Positions 1 through 9,667 of a DNA stretch of 64,000 nucleotides are shown here, piece after piece. The stretch spans positions 38,977-102,976 of the forward strand of contig NZ_SUGA01000006.1 of the NCBI RefSeq assembly GCF_004963255.1, in the 5' to 3' direction. Under the pieces are notes generated by a model. It was not told the origin of the DNA. It saw only the letters and a program-made list of their open reading frames with translations, and ran no database searches. Source of the stretch: Mesorhizobium sp. Its GTDB lineage: Bacteria > Pseudomonadota > Alphaproteobacteria > Rhizobiales > Rhizobiaceae. Each line of letters opens with the position of its first letter. Position 1 is the first letter of the stretch. A program made the translations under genes and the position numbers.

Positions 1-379
1 GGACCCCCGGATACCGCAGCCGCATTAGCCGCACGTCGTTTGCCGTGATCGATTCGGCCAGCGAGCAGCCGGCGCGGAGATCCGGGATGAGCACGGTCTT
101 GTTCGGATTGAGCAGTTTTGCCGTCTCGGCCATGAAATGAACGCCGGCAACCACGATGATGTCGGCGTCGACCGTCACCGCCTTGTGGGCCAACGCCAGG
201 CTGTCGCCGACGATGTCTGCCACGCAATGAAAAATTTCGGGCGTCTGGTAATTGTGCGCCAGCACCACCGCATTGCGCTCACGCTTCAGCGCTAAGATGG
301 CTTCAATATCGCCGGCGAACGCGGGCCATTCAACGGGTGGGATCACCCGCCGGACACGCTCATACAAGGACGCAGCCAT
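1..379 (-). CDS. nadA: Quinolinate synthase NadA, N-terminal part (gene runs off the window start)
   Basis: Reverse translation reads [67 protein letters not shown]..., typical NadA including [10 protein letters not shown] and DIVGDSL. Confidence 0.92.
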   Translation of the reverse strand, partial: MAASLYERVRRVIPPVEWPAFAGDIEAILALKRERNAVVLAHNYQTPEIFHCVADIVGDSLALAHKAVTVDADIIVVAGVHFMAETAKLLNPNKTVLIPDLRAGCSLAESITANDVRLMRLRYPGV

Positions 380-464
380 AGGTAACGCCCCAGTCATTGG
401 CGCCTCGATTATATTCGGTTTGACAATAAGGGAATATATCTACCTTGACTATAAGTATGTCAAG
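380..464 (-). promoter_or_regulatory. nadQ-nadA intergenic region with candidate operator: CTTGAC-TATAAGTAT-GTCAAG inverted repeat at 444-464
   Basis: Perfect 6-bp arms with 9-nt spacer, AT-rich, directly upstream of nadA and next to the NadQ-type regulator; functional assignment is inference. Confidence 0.45.
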
Positions 465-1446
465 CCCGCGCCAGCGGTAATTTTGTCCCGGCGATAGCCC
501 TGTCGTCGAGGACGGCATGCCGGAAGCGATAAAGCTTCGCCGGTCGGCCGCCCGTGTCGAGGGAGGTCTCCCCGGTCTCCTCAACAAGTTCCTGCTGCTC
601 GACCAATCTCCGGAAGTTCGGCTTGTTGATCAGCCTGCCAGCCAAAGCTTCCACGGTTCGCTGCAGTTGCAGCAGCGTGAAGGAAGGCCGCATAAGCTCG
701 AACACGACCGGCCGGTATTTGATCTTCGAACGCAGCCGCGCGATCCCGGTTGCCAGAATACGACGGTGGTCAGCGACCATTGGTTTGCCAGCCGCGGCCG
801 CAATCGCGTCCCTGCCGCCACCGGCCTCCTCAATCAGAGCAGCTTCATAGAGCAACTCGTAGCGTTGGAGCGTGAGTTCCTCGTTCCAATGGCGGTCGTC
901 GAAGCCGAAGGCTATCGCAGCGCGCTGCCGGCGCTCGCGTTGAGTGGTCGGCTCGCTGGCGCCGCCGGCCCACTCAATCAGGCGGGGCCGCAATCTATCG
1001 AGCAGCACAGGCGGCGTGCCGAAGCGGTGGTCCTCCCAGGGAAAATATTCGTACCAACTTTGCCAGCCGCACGCGGCCGAGTTCGTTGCCTGTTCCTTCC
1101 TGGTCAATGCGAGATAGCTGATTGAGATGACGCGCTGGTGGCGCTCAGTGCCGATGCGATCGCGATCGGCGAAGGTGTAGAGTTGCTCGATGTATCCAAG
1201 TGCATGGCCGGTCTGCTGCTCCACCCACCCCCTCAAACCCGACTGCAGTGATCGATGCTCAAGGGCAAAAGGTCCAGAAGGGAGGGTGTCCGCATGACCG
1301 ACTGTGAGGACACAGGGCTCACTGTCGTTTACGGCGACCACGACGGCAGTCAGGTCCACTTTGGCTTCGTCAGCTTTGACGGCGGCTTTGCCTTTCTTGG
1401 TTCTTCTTGTCTGAGGATCCATGTTTGCGAAAGCGGGTTGGCCCAA
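460..1446 (-). CDS. nadQ: NadQ-type NAD biosynthesis regulator (Nudix-like domain plus C-terminal winged helix)
   Basis: 328 aa ORF: VDLTAVVVAVNDSEPCVLTV...FALEHRSLQSGLRGWVEQQTGHALGYIEQLYTFADRDR; located immediately upstream of nadA. Confidence 0.8.
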   Translation of the reverse strand: MGQPAFANMDPQTRRTKKGKAAVKADEAKVDLTAVVVAVNDSEPCVLTVGHADTLPSGPFALEHRSLQSGLRGWVEQQTGHALGYIEQLYTFADRDRIGTERHQRVISISYLALTRKEQATNSAACGWQSWYEYFPWEDHRFGTPPVLLDRLRPRLIEWAGGASEPTTQRERRQRAAIAFGFDDRHWNEELTLQRYELLYEAALIEEAGGGRDAIAAAAGKPMVADHRRILATGIARLRSKIKYRPVVFELMRPSFTLLQLQRTVEALAGRLINKPNFRRLVEQQELVEETGETSLDTGGRPAKLYRFRHAVLDDRAIAGTKLPLARA

Positions 1447-1593
1447 CGGAGCGCCTTAATCGATTGAATGTAACCTTGGAAGCCAGCACGTCAACACCGG
1501 AGTACTCAAGCGCTGTTTTTAGCTCTTCGCAGTCGCACAAAAATATGCCAAACGCGACACCCGCTGTTGGTAACGTAAGGGAAGGGGCCTCGG

Positions 1594-2430
1594 TTGAGCG
1601 CGGCTGGTGAGATAAAAGGGATGACTCCTCCAGATATTCGATCGCGAAAAGGCCAGACGCCACTTGTATGCTTGACGGCCTACACCACGCCGGTCGCGAG
1701 GCTGCTCGATCGCCACTGCGACATCGTTCTTGTCGGCGACAGCGTCGGCATGGTGCTGCACGGCCTGTCGTCGACGCTGGGGGTCACGCTCGACATGATG
1801 ATCATGCACGGACAGGCCGTTCGCCGCGGCCTTGAACACGCGCTGATGGTCGTCGACCTGCCCTTCGGTTCCTACGAGGAAAGCCCAGAGCACGCTTTCG
1901 GCAACGCTGCGCGCGTGATGGGTGAGACCGGTTGTTCAGCGGTAAAGATCGAGGGCGGCGAGACCATCGCGGAAACCATCCGCTTCCTTACCGCGCGCGG
2001 CGTACCTGTCATGGCCCATGTGGGCCTGACGCCGCAGGCGGTAAACACGTTTGGAGGCTATCGTGTGCAGGGCCGGGGAGCCGATGCAGAGCGGATCAGG
2101 CGCGACGCCAGGGCGGTAACTGAAGCTGGCGCCTTCTCCTTGGTGCTGGAAAAGATACCGGAGCAGCTTGCACGGCAGATAACCGCCGATATCGACATAC
2201 CCACCATCGGCATCGGTGCCTCGCCAGCTTGCGACGGCCAGATTCTGGTGAGCCACGATATGCTCGGGCTCTTCACCTCATTTCGGCCGAAGTTCGTCAA
2301 ACGCTATGCCGAGCTCGGTGAGCAGGCTGAGGCGGCAATCGCCGCTTACGCCACCGATATGCGGAACCGGCACTTTCCGGCGGTCGAACATCTCTATGTC
2401 AACGCCTTGAAGGCCGGTGACTTCACATGA
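1594..2430 (+). CDS. panB: 3-methyl-2-oxobutanoate hydroxymethyltransferase
   Basis: 278 aa; [79 protein letters not shown]. Confidence 0.97.
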   Translation: MSAAGEIKGMTPPDIRSRKGQTPLVCLTAYTTPVARLLDRHCDIVLVGDSVGMVLHGLSSTLGVTLDMMIMHGQAVRRGLEHALMVVDLPFGSYEESPEHAFGNAARVMGETGCSAVKIEGGETIAETIRFLTARGVPVMAHVGLTPQAVNTFGGYRVQGRGADAERIRRDARAVTEAGAFSLVLEKIPEQLARQITADIDIPTIGIGASPACDGQILVSHDMLGLFTSFRPKFVKRYAELGEQAEAAIAAYATDMRNRHFPAVEHLYVNALKAGDFT

Positions 2431-3335
2431 GCGTGCCGATCGCTCGAACCGTGAGCGAGCTGCGCGGCGTCGTTGCGCAATGGCGTCGCTCGGGTGCCAC
2501 GATCGGTATTGTGCCGACCATGGGAGCCTTGCACGACGGGCATCTGAGCCTCGTGCGGAAGGCGCTCGAAAGGGCCGAGCGGGTGATCGTGACGCTGTTC
2601 GTAAACCCCAAGCAGTTCAACAGCCCCGCCGACCTGATTGCCTACCCTCGGACGGAAAGCGACGATGCTGCCAAGCTCGCTCTGCTGGGCACGCATCTGC
2701 TCTATGTGCCGGACACAGAGGAAATGTACCAGGTGGGCTTCGCCACGGCCGTTTCAGTGTCCGGCATCAGCGAATGCCTTTGCGGCGCATTCCGGCTCGG
2801 CCATTTCAATGGCGTGGCGACGGTCGTGGCCAAGCTCTTCCTGCAGGCCGGCGCTGACTTCGCCTTTTTTGGCGAAAAGGATTTTCAGCAACTTCAGCTT
2901 GTCAGGCGCTTGGTCCGGGATCTCGACATTCCGATCACTATTGTGCCCTGTCCGACAGTCCGCGAAGCCGATGGTCTTGCGCTATCGTCGCGTAACGTGC
3001 GGCTCTCCCCAGCCCAACGCGCCATTGCCCCAAAACTAGCATCGGTCCTGCTCGATACGGCCGAGCGGCTTGCACGCGGCTCCCCCATCCTGCCTACGCT
3101 TGATGAAGCGCGTGCAGCAATTCTGGCTGCCGGCTATCGCGAGCTCGAATACCTGGAGCTTCGCGGAGAAACAGACCTGCAATCGTTAGCAAGCCTTGAC
3201 CGACCGGCACGCTTGCTTGCTGCGGCTTGGCTTGGCGACACGCGGCTCATCGATAACGTCGCAATATCACCCATCGGTAGTTGGTCAGGTGGGCGGAGCT
3301 CTCTCCAATCGGAAGCAGCACAGCAATTGCGGTGA
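2427..3335 (+). CDS. panC: Pantoate--beta-alanine ligase
   Basis: 302 aa; [46 protein letters not shown] overlap with panB. Confidence 0.96.
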   Translation: MSVPIARTVSELRGVVAQWRRSGATIGIVPTMGALHDGHLSLVRKALERAERVIVTLFVNPKQFNSPADLIAYPRTESDDAAKLALLGTHLLYVPDTEEMYQVGFATAVSVSGISECLCGAFRLGHFNGVATVVAKLFLQAGADFAFFGEKDFQQLQLVRRLVRDLDIPITIVPCPTVREADGLALSSRNVRLSPAQRAIAPKLASVLLDTAERLARGSPILPTLDEARAAILAAGYRELEYLELRGETDLQSLASLDRPARLLAAAWLGDTRLIDNVAISPIGSWSGGRSSLQSEAAQQLR

Positions 3336-3433
3336 TGACGGCGGCGCGTCGTATGCCCTGCAGGGACAGGCCATCATTTAGAACCACGTCTCCGTCGGCT
3401 TCCAGCAACCTCCGCGAGGTACGCTAAGCGCAG

Positions 3434-4153
3434 ATGCATCGCGTATTTGAAACCTTGGTCGAGCAACTCTCTGCAAGCGTCGATGCCGTCGATCTCCATG
3501 AGGCAATGGCGTCCGCCGCAGCCGGGTTCGACTTTCCGCTCTTCGCTTATTTCACCTACCCATCCGCTTCCGGCGACAGGCCGCGATTGATCTCGAATTA
3601 TCCATCATCATGGACATCACATTACCTGCAACAGCGCTACCACAGCGTGGATCCCGTGATCCTGCGGGGACTGCGGGGCTGGGATACCTTCGACTGGGGT
3701 GTGGACCGCGATCACCGTTATTTGCCGACCTCTCAGCAGGAAGTCCTGGAAAAAGCAGCTGAGTTCGGCATTCGCGGCGGACTGACCATGTCGATGCATG
3801 ATCATCGCGGCCGGTTCGCCGCACTGACCTTCGCCTCCAACGAGGCGCATCCGCCATTTCTGAGGTCGCTGACGCGCTACGAAAAAGCAATGCAACTGGT
3901 TGCGATCAACGTTCATATCCATGCCCGGCGCAGGCTCGCCGAAGATTGCGTGGTAGATGGCATAATGCTCACCCGGCGGGAGTTCGAGTGCCTGAAATGG
4001 GCGGCGTGCGGCAAGTCGGCCTGGGATATCAGCCAGATTCTCGGTGTCTCGAAACGCACCGTGACCTTCCATCAGGAAAACGCCAAGGCGAAGCTTGGCG
4101 TGCGAACCATCAACCAGGCCGTAGTGCGGATGGCTGCTCGGGCGAGATCCTGA
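3434..4153 (+). CDS. LuxR-family N-acylhomoserine-lactone-responsive regulator (TraR-like)
   Basis: 239 aa; autoinducer-binding domain (WTSHYLQQRYHSVDPVILRG) plus LuxR HTH (LTRREFECLKWAACGKSAWDISQILGVSKRTVTFHQENAKAKLGV). Confidence 0.92.
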   Translation: MHRVFETLVEQLSASVDAVDLHEAMASAAAGFDFPLFAYFTYPSASGDRPRLISNYPSSWTSHYLQQRYHSVDPVILRGLRGWDTFDWGVDRDHRYLPTSQQEVLEKAAEFGIRGGLTMSMHDHRGRFAALTFASNEAHPPFLRSLTRYEKAMQLVAINVHIHARRRLAEDCVVDGIMLTRREFECLKWAACGKSAWDISQILGVSKRTVTFHQENAKAKLGVRTINQAVVRMAARARS

Positions 4154-4167
4154 TCCTCTCCAAGTCT

Positions 4168-4187
4168 AGCTGTAAAGGTCTACAGGC
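4168..4187 (+). promoter_or_regulatory. Lux/tra-box-like operator AGCTGTAAAGGTCTACAGGC upstream of luxI
   Basis: CTGTA-N6-TACAG dyad with the same arm/spacer geometry as the V. fischeri lux box (ACCTGTAGGATCGTACAGGT); between luxR and luxI. Confidence 0.75.
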
Positions 4188-4245
4188 TGCATTCATGACG
4201 GCTTTGCCCTTCGATTGCGTGGACACATCCCGCACGGAGACGACA

Positions 4246-4878
4246 ATGATGCAGCTGATAACACCCGACTGCTACGCCGAGTTTGCGAGCGAACTCAAGG
4301 AAATGCACGGACTTAGGTATCGGGTTTTCAAGAAGCGGCTCGATTGGGAAGTGCAGACCGAAGGCGAAATGGAAACGGACTCGTTTGACAGCCTGAACCC
4401 CGTCTACCTGCTTCTCAAGGGGTCCGATTGGCGAACTTGCGGCTGCGTCCGCCTTTTGCCGACCACCGGACCGACAATGTTGCGCGATACGTTTCCGACG
4501 CTGCTGGATGAGATGGTGGTCCCTGCGAGTGCCGATATCTGGGAGAGTAGTCGTTTCGCGCTCGATCTCCCTGCGACAGCGCCGAAGGCAGCTGGCGGCC
4601 TGGCCCAAGCAACCTACGAGCTCTTCGCGGGGATCATCGAATTCGGCTTGGCCAACAATCTCTCCGGGATCGTAACGGTGACAGATACGCGCATCGAAAG
4701 GATCCTTCGTCTCGCGACCTGGCCGTTGTCACGTATCGGACAGCCCAAGCAGGTCGGCAACACCGAGGCAGTCGCCGGCTTCCTCGATATTTCCTACGCC
4801 AGTCTCTTGCGCATCCGCTGGAGGGGACGCCTCAACGGGCCGGTGTTGTGGCAACCAGTTCTCATCCAATCGGCATAG
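4246..4878 (+). CDS. LuxI-family acyl-homoserine-lactone synthase (TraI-like)
   Basis: MMQLITPDCYAEFASELKEMHGLRYRVFKKRLDWEV...SRFALD; GGAGA upstream of the chosen start; LRYRVFKKRLDW is the conserved LuxI N-terminal motif. Confidence 0.9.
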   Translation: MMQLITPDCYAEFASELKEMHGLRYRVFKKRLDWEVQTEGEMETDSFDSLNPVYLLLKGSDWRTCGCVRLLPTTGPTMLRDTFPTLLDEMVVPASADIWESSRFALDLPATAPKAAGGLAQATYELFAGIIEFGLANNLSGIVTVTDTRIERILRLATWPLSRIGQPKQVGNTEAVAGFLDISYASLLRIRWRGRLNGPVLWQPVLIQSA

Positions 4879-5243
4879 CGCCTGCGGATGCTCAGCCGTG
4901 ACTTGAGTTAAGTCTGCTCACGGCCGCCACCGCCGCCGTGAGGGTGAGCGGACCCGCCCCACGAGCTTTCGACTGTTCCGGTCGATTGGCTCGCGCGGCC
5001 GGACTTTGGATTTCCGTAGGCGCAACCCGCAGTCCAGCGTGAGCACGCCAAAATGGCGCCCCTCCGCTTCGTCCAAAGAAGCCAACGTGGCTTCTGAGGT
5101 CGTCTTAGAATATTGGACCGGCCGCCGTGAGCGATCGCAACCTCAAAGCTTTGCCGGTATGCCGGTTTGGCCGGACCGTCGGCCAGTCGGAGCAGTCCCC
5201 CGATAAGGACCCGAGCTGACGCGCGGTCCAACAGCGCCCGAGC

Positions 5244-5495
5244 CTATGCTTTGTGCATTACCGTTCGGTTGGCCATGTCGTCCAAGACCGCATGAAGAAG
5301 GCTTCCAACCTCCTGCGCAGCGAGCTCTGGCGCAATTCCTACATCGGACAATTGAATGAGCATTTTCTTGGCGGCACAGCGCCAGAACGCGCTCGCCGCC
5401 TCGCCGTTCTTGGTCTCGAGGGCCTGGGCGATACTTTCGACCAATATACGTCGCCGATGCAGCGGAAATACGCAAATGTTTGATTCATGCATCAA
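5244..5495 (-). CDS. Hypothetical small protein
   Basis: 83 aa: FPLHRRRILVESIAQALETKNGEAASAFWRCAAKKMLIQLSDVGIAPELAAQEVGSLLHAVLDDM; composition looks like real protein. Confidence 0.5.
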   Translation of the reverse strand: MMHESNICVFPLHRRRILVESIAQALETKNGEAASAFWRCAAKKMLIQLSDVGIAPELAAQEVGSLLHAVLDDMANRTVMHKA

Positions 5496-5538
5496 TCACC
5501 TCACAGATTCAGTTCCACAAAGAAAAACACCGGCGTCT

Positions 5539-5667
5539 TCAAAAGAGCCCCGCTAGCGCGGTGACGGTTCGCGGCGACATGACGAGTTCCACTTCCCCAT
5601 CGACAAGCCATTGGGAGATGAGCCGCCGGACCGCATATCCGGGACCGCACATAAGGTGAACCACCAT
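5539..5667 (-). CDS. Possible very small protein (42 aa)
   Basis: Manual reading of the minus strand: MVVHLMCGPGYAVRRLISQWLVDGEVELVMSPRTVTALAGLF*; below the ORF-track length cut-off. Confidence 0.3.
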   Translation of the reverse strand: MVVHLMCGPGYAVRRLISQWLVDGEVELVMSPRTVTALAGLF

Positions 5668-6017
5668 TGCTCATCCGGCTGCATTTTCCTGGGCCGTTCG
5701 ACGAGGCGTTCCAGCCGAATTGACGTCCAATGACTTGATCTCTGAAAGGGCAGGGCGGTACGAATCACCCGACTGTTCCGCTGCTTACATTCCTGCGAGC
5801 TTGTGTATGAACGATTAAAGCGTGCCCGAGCCGTTCTTGGTGGCCGCCGCAGAAGGGAATCATGTCATCCGCTGCCTATCGTAGGCGGCGCGACTTCTAG
5901 CATGACTGCACTGCCCCGACAGGGCTTTGCAATCGCGCGTTTCGAAGCCTATGCTTTGGCATCGGCCGGCATTTACTTCGGTGCAGCCGACAGTAAGACG
6001 TACGCGCTCTTGCCCCG

Positions 6018-6689
6018 TTGGAAGAGAGCCTTGCCCGATCCCTCTTTCGCGACCAGGTGCTGAAGCCCTCACCCCGCAGGACTTCGCGCTTTTGCGACCA
6101 TCGCTGCATCACGTCGAACCGGGCATCAAGGACAAGTTGGAGGTCGCGCATCAGCCGATCAAGAACGTATATTTTCCCGAGAGGGGCATCGCGTCGGTGG
6201 TCGCCACCATGACCGGCGGGCGGCAAGGTGAAGTCGGCATTGTCGGCTATGACGGGATGAAAGGAATTGCCGTCATTCTCGGAAAGGAAAGCACTACCTG
6301 GCGCCTGCCGGTTGAAAACCTTCGCCCTGCGATTAGCCCGTCGCTTCGCACCTCAGTGCTGGACTATGCCCACGCGTTCCTCGTCCAATCATGCCGGACG
6401 GCACTGGTCAATGGCCACTCCAAGGTCGAAGAACGGCTGGCCCGCTGGCAGCTGATGGTCCACGACCGTGCGGAAGGAGATAAGATCCTCCCGACGCATG
6501 AATTTCTGGCGACCATGCTCGCGCCCACCGCCCGGGGTCACCACGGCCCTGCAAATGCTTGAGTATCGAGGACTGGTGCACGCCAAGCGCGGCGAGATCA
6601 CGATCATCGACCGTGCCGGATTGATAAAGCTCACACATGGCGCTTATGACAAGGAGGAGCAGCGTTATTTCGGCCTGGCCGCTGCCTGA
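6018..6689 (+). pseudogene. Frameshifted Crp/Fnr-family transcriptional regulator
   Basis: Frame of ORF 5927-6562 reads ALTPQDFALLRPSLHHVEPGIKDKLEV...KNVYFPERGIASVV...EVGIVGYDGM; the HTH end continues in another frame (ORF 6468-6689: PGVTTALQMLEYRGLVHAKRGEITIIDRAGL); the N-terminus is also out of frame near 6065. Confidence 0.8.
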
Positions 6690-6863
6690 AGCATGTCGGT
6701 TGAAACGGGTTCAGCCGACGTCTCCTTGCCCCTCACCAGGTCGCCCAAAAGCATCAGCGGTTTTGAACGAATCGCAGCGATTGTCCGCAATCGGACATAG
6801 GCTTGAAGGCGGTCGAATTCGTGCCATAAGTCGGGTTGGTCAGGGTTCAGGGAGGAATTCGTC

Positions 6864-7109
6864 ATGACCAATTCGTTTCACACCGTCACCGTCGAAAAAG
6901 CCGCAGAAGCCTATGTCCTTTCCAGGGGAAGGGTCCGCTTTCTCTCCATGGCGCAGGCGATCCGCGCCATCCGAACACTAATGCCGGCATGCAAGGCCAC
7001 CGACCGCGAGTTGGAGGAACTGTTGGCGGCCGCTTCCTTCGTTCATGGCGTGCCCGTCGCCTTCGACACAAAAACAGCCGATGGTGTAGAACCACGGCTG
7101 CATTCCTAA
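6864..7109 (+). CDS. Hypothetical small protein
   Basis: 81 aa with GGAGG just upstream: MTNSFHTVTVEKAAEAYVLSRGRVRFLSMAQAIRAIRTLMPACKATDRELEELLAAASF. Confidence 0.55.
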   Translation: MTNSFHTVTVEKAAEAYVLSRGRVRFLSMAQAIRAIRTLMPACKATDRELEELLAAASFVHGVPVAFDTKTADGVEPRLHS

Positions 7110-7298
7110 GAGGGCATGCCGCGCCATGCAGACTGTCAGAGGGCATTCGTCAGATGGTAGTCCGCTAACTTAACTGCAGAGTCTAAAGGACGTGTTCCAG
7201 CATTGCGAACTCACCGATCGCTTTGTTGCCAAAGCTGCCAGCAAGCGATCGCCTCATCCAGCCGTTTGCACCATCTCATCACAGACATCATCGCGATG

Positions 7299-7688
7299 CT
7301 ACCTGTCCAGCATATGTCCAGCATTTCGCAAGGCGGCCAGAAGGAGCCTCGCATAGCCTGTGACATCGATCTGGGCCTGCATCGAAAGGGGCATGCTGGT
7401 CCAGTTCTCCAACGGTGCAATGAAAGGTGAGAAGGTGCCATTGACAAGGCAACAACAGCTAACAAGGCCCTCTCGGTCCAATGCCACCACACCGATCTTG
7501 TCGCCTGGATATCCAATGGCTGCGACTCGCTGGACCTCCAGGTCACCGTCCACCCGCACGTCAAAAAGAAGGCTACCACGGCTCCTCGTGGCTATCTCAG
7601 CCGCCTTCTCATCAAAGCTTGAAGAGAGCAAGCGGACGCTTTCCACCGCCATCTGGAAAATCACCAAATCCAGTTCATTCACGGCCAT
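7299..7688 (-). CDS. Hypothetical protein
   Basis: 129 aa from Met at 7688: MAVNELDLVIFQMAVESVRLLSSSFDEKAAEIATRSRGSLLFDVRVDGDLEVQRVAAIGYPGDKIGVVALD; balanced composition. Confidence 0.5.
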   Translation of the reverse strand: MAVNELDLVIFQMAVESVRLLSSSFDEKAAEIATRSRGSLLFDVRVDGDLEVQRVAAIGYPGDKIGVVALDREGLVSCCCLVNGTFSPFIAPLENWTSMPLSMQAQIDVTGYARLLLAALRNAGHMLDR

Positions 7689-8294
7689 ATGGGCATTTCC
7701 GCGCAACGGGTGGTGATTGCAATGACACATACTGCTTGTTCACAGATGTCGGTCACGAACGATCATTCGTCGGGTTCCGGTTCCGACCAACGGTGTCGCC
7801 ACCTGATCGTGCTGCGGTTCGAACCTTCCGAACGCGAGCCGAGCGCGCTATGAGGTTGGAGTCTAGGTCTCGGACCCTGCCTCGCGGCCTGCTCATCTTT
7901 GGCAGACCCGTTGCAACGCCGCCGCGATGGCGCAAACGCCAGATGACGCTGATCCATCGCTTGATCGTGAACTGAGCTTCTGAACACCATTGGGACAGCA
8001 GGGTGGAAGGGCTTGACCAACGCTGCCCCCGTTTTCCAAGAGGACCCGTCCTCGATTGAATCTTTCGAGCCCCGTGCAGCGCGCAGCCAAATGATGACCA
8101 TCTGGACCCAGCTCGCAGACCGCAAGGCAAAGAGGGAACCTTCCAGGCAGCCAAGCTGCGTCGACGCAAAGAGCGGCCTTTGGAGTTCCCAGAATCGACC
8201 CTTCCATAGTTGCGACAGGCAACCACTGCACGAGTGTGGGAGAGCGAATCGCAAGCATTGCGTGAGGTCCTGCGCGTTTTCCCCTCTTGCTATT

Positions 8295-8309
8295 TGGCAC
8301 ATCGTTTGC
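8295..8309 (+). promoter_or_regulatory. Sigma-54 (RpoN) promoter TGGCACATCGTTTGC
   Basis: Exact match to TGGCACRNNNNTTGC with 10 bp between GG and GC; about 80 nt upstream of the dctA-like start. Confidence 0.8.
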
Positions 8310-8391
8310 GCCGAAGTGGGCGCAGCGTTCGACCGGAGCACTGCATGGGAGAGGGAGGAGCCCCACCCCGATCCGGTCAAGGAGAGAGACG

Positions 8392-9609
8392 GTGTTGGTT
8401 CCAAGAGTTCCCCGCGCGATCTTAGCGCCCCGCAAGCGCCATTTTGCCCGGACCTACGTGCAGGTACTTGCCGCCATAATCCTGGGTGCCGCAATCGGCT
8501 ATTTCCATTTGGAGACCGGCCACAGCCTGAAGCCGCTCTGCGATGCCTTCGTCGATGTCGTCAAGATAATCACCGTACCTGTCATCTTCCTGACAATGGC
8601 GACCGGCATTGCCGGCATGAGCGATCTGCAGAAGGTCGGCCGAGTTGCCGCCAAGGCGATGGTTTATTTCCTTACCTTCTCGACGCTAGCACTCCTTGTC
8701 GGGCTGATTGTCGCGAATATCGTTCAGCCTGGCGCCGGCCTCAACATCGATCCGGCCTCGCTCGATGTCGAAGCCGTTAAGGGCTATGTGGCCACGGCTC
8801 ACGAGCAGTCCGTGACCAGCTTCCTGATGAACATCATCCCGTCAACGATTGCCAGTGCCTTCGCGGAAGGCGACATCCTGCAAGTCTTGTTCCTCTCGGT
8901 CCTGTTCCTCTCGATCCTGTTCGGCGCGGTCTGCCGCTACAACGGCCGCTCGCTCTTCTCTCTCGTCCGATACATCAAGGACGAGCTGCTGCTCGCAATG
9001 TCCTCCTCAGAGGCCGCGCTGGCCTCGCTCATGGAGAAGATGGAAAAGGCCGGCGCCACGCATTCGGTCGTGGGTCTCATTCCATTCAATCTGGACGGCA
9101 CGAATATGATGCTCGCCGCCCTTTTCATCGCCCAAGCGACGAAAACTGATCTCCCGATCGGCTGCCGGATCCTCATGCTGTTTGTCGCATTGTTCCCTTC
9201 GAACGGAACAACCCGCATTACCGGTGCAGGCCTCGTCACAATGGCTGCAACGCTCTTTCTTGTTCCGGCCGCACCGGTCACCTCCGTGGGGCTTATTCTT
9301 GGCGTCGATCAGCTTATGTCCGAATGCCACGCGCTGACGGTTTTTCTCCGCAGCGTAGCGGCAACGCTGGCTGTCACCCGGTCCGGGGCGAGCGGGATAA
9401 ACGACGATTCGGGGAGCGCCTCACTAGCGGACCGTTCAGCGCTCTGGCGGTGGACGGTCAAGTCGCCCGGCGTGGTGAACACAATTCCCCGTGCGAACGA
9501 CGCTCAGCTATTGGGGTGGACCCGATGGCGCAAAGCCGTATTTGAGAAACCGCCAGATCGCACCGGCACCTGTGCGCCTGTAGCAACTGCGGGGCACGAT
9601 CAAAACTGA
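8392..9609 (+). pseudogene. dctA-like C4-dicarboxylate/cation symporter with large internal deletion and altered conserved motifs
   Basis: GTG start after [25 protein letters not shown]...[28 protein letters not shown]...[15 protein letters not shown]...[17 protein letters not shown] is clear DctA; about 95 aa expected after GDILQVLF are absent; later motifs are shortened ([13 protein letters not shown]) or changed ([11 protein letters not shown]). Confidence 0.75.
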
Positions 9610-9667
9610 CCCATTTTACACCAAAAAGGCGGCCGTTGCTGCCACGCCGTCCATGGATTGGAGACTC

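Noticed and set aside
4195-4245. Upstream luxI start (MTALPFDCVDTSRTETTM)
   Set aside because: It would place the start within about 10 nt of the lux box; the ATG at 4246 has an RBS and matches typical LuxI N-termini.
7763-8494. Overlapping ORFs on both strands in 7.76-8.78 kb
   Set aside because: No domain-like sequence; the region contains the sigma-54 promoter and is better read as non-coding or decayed.
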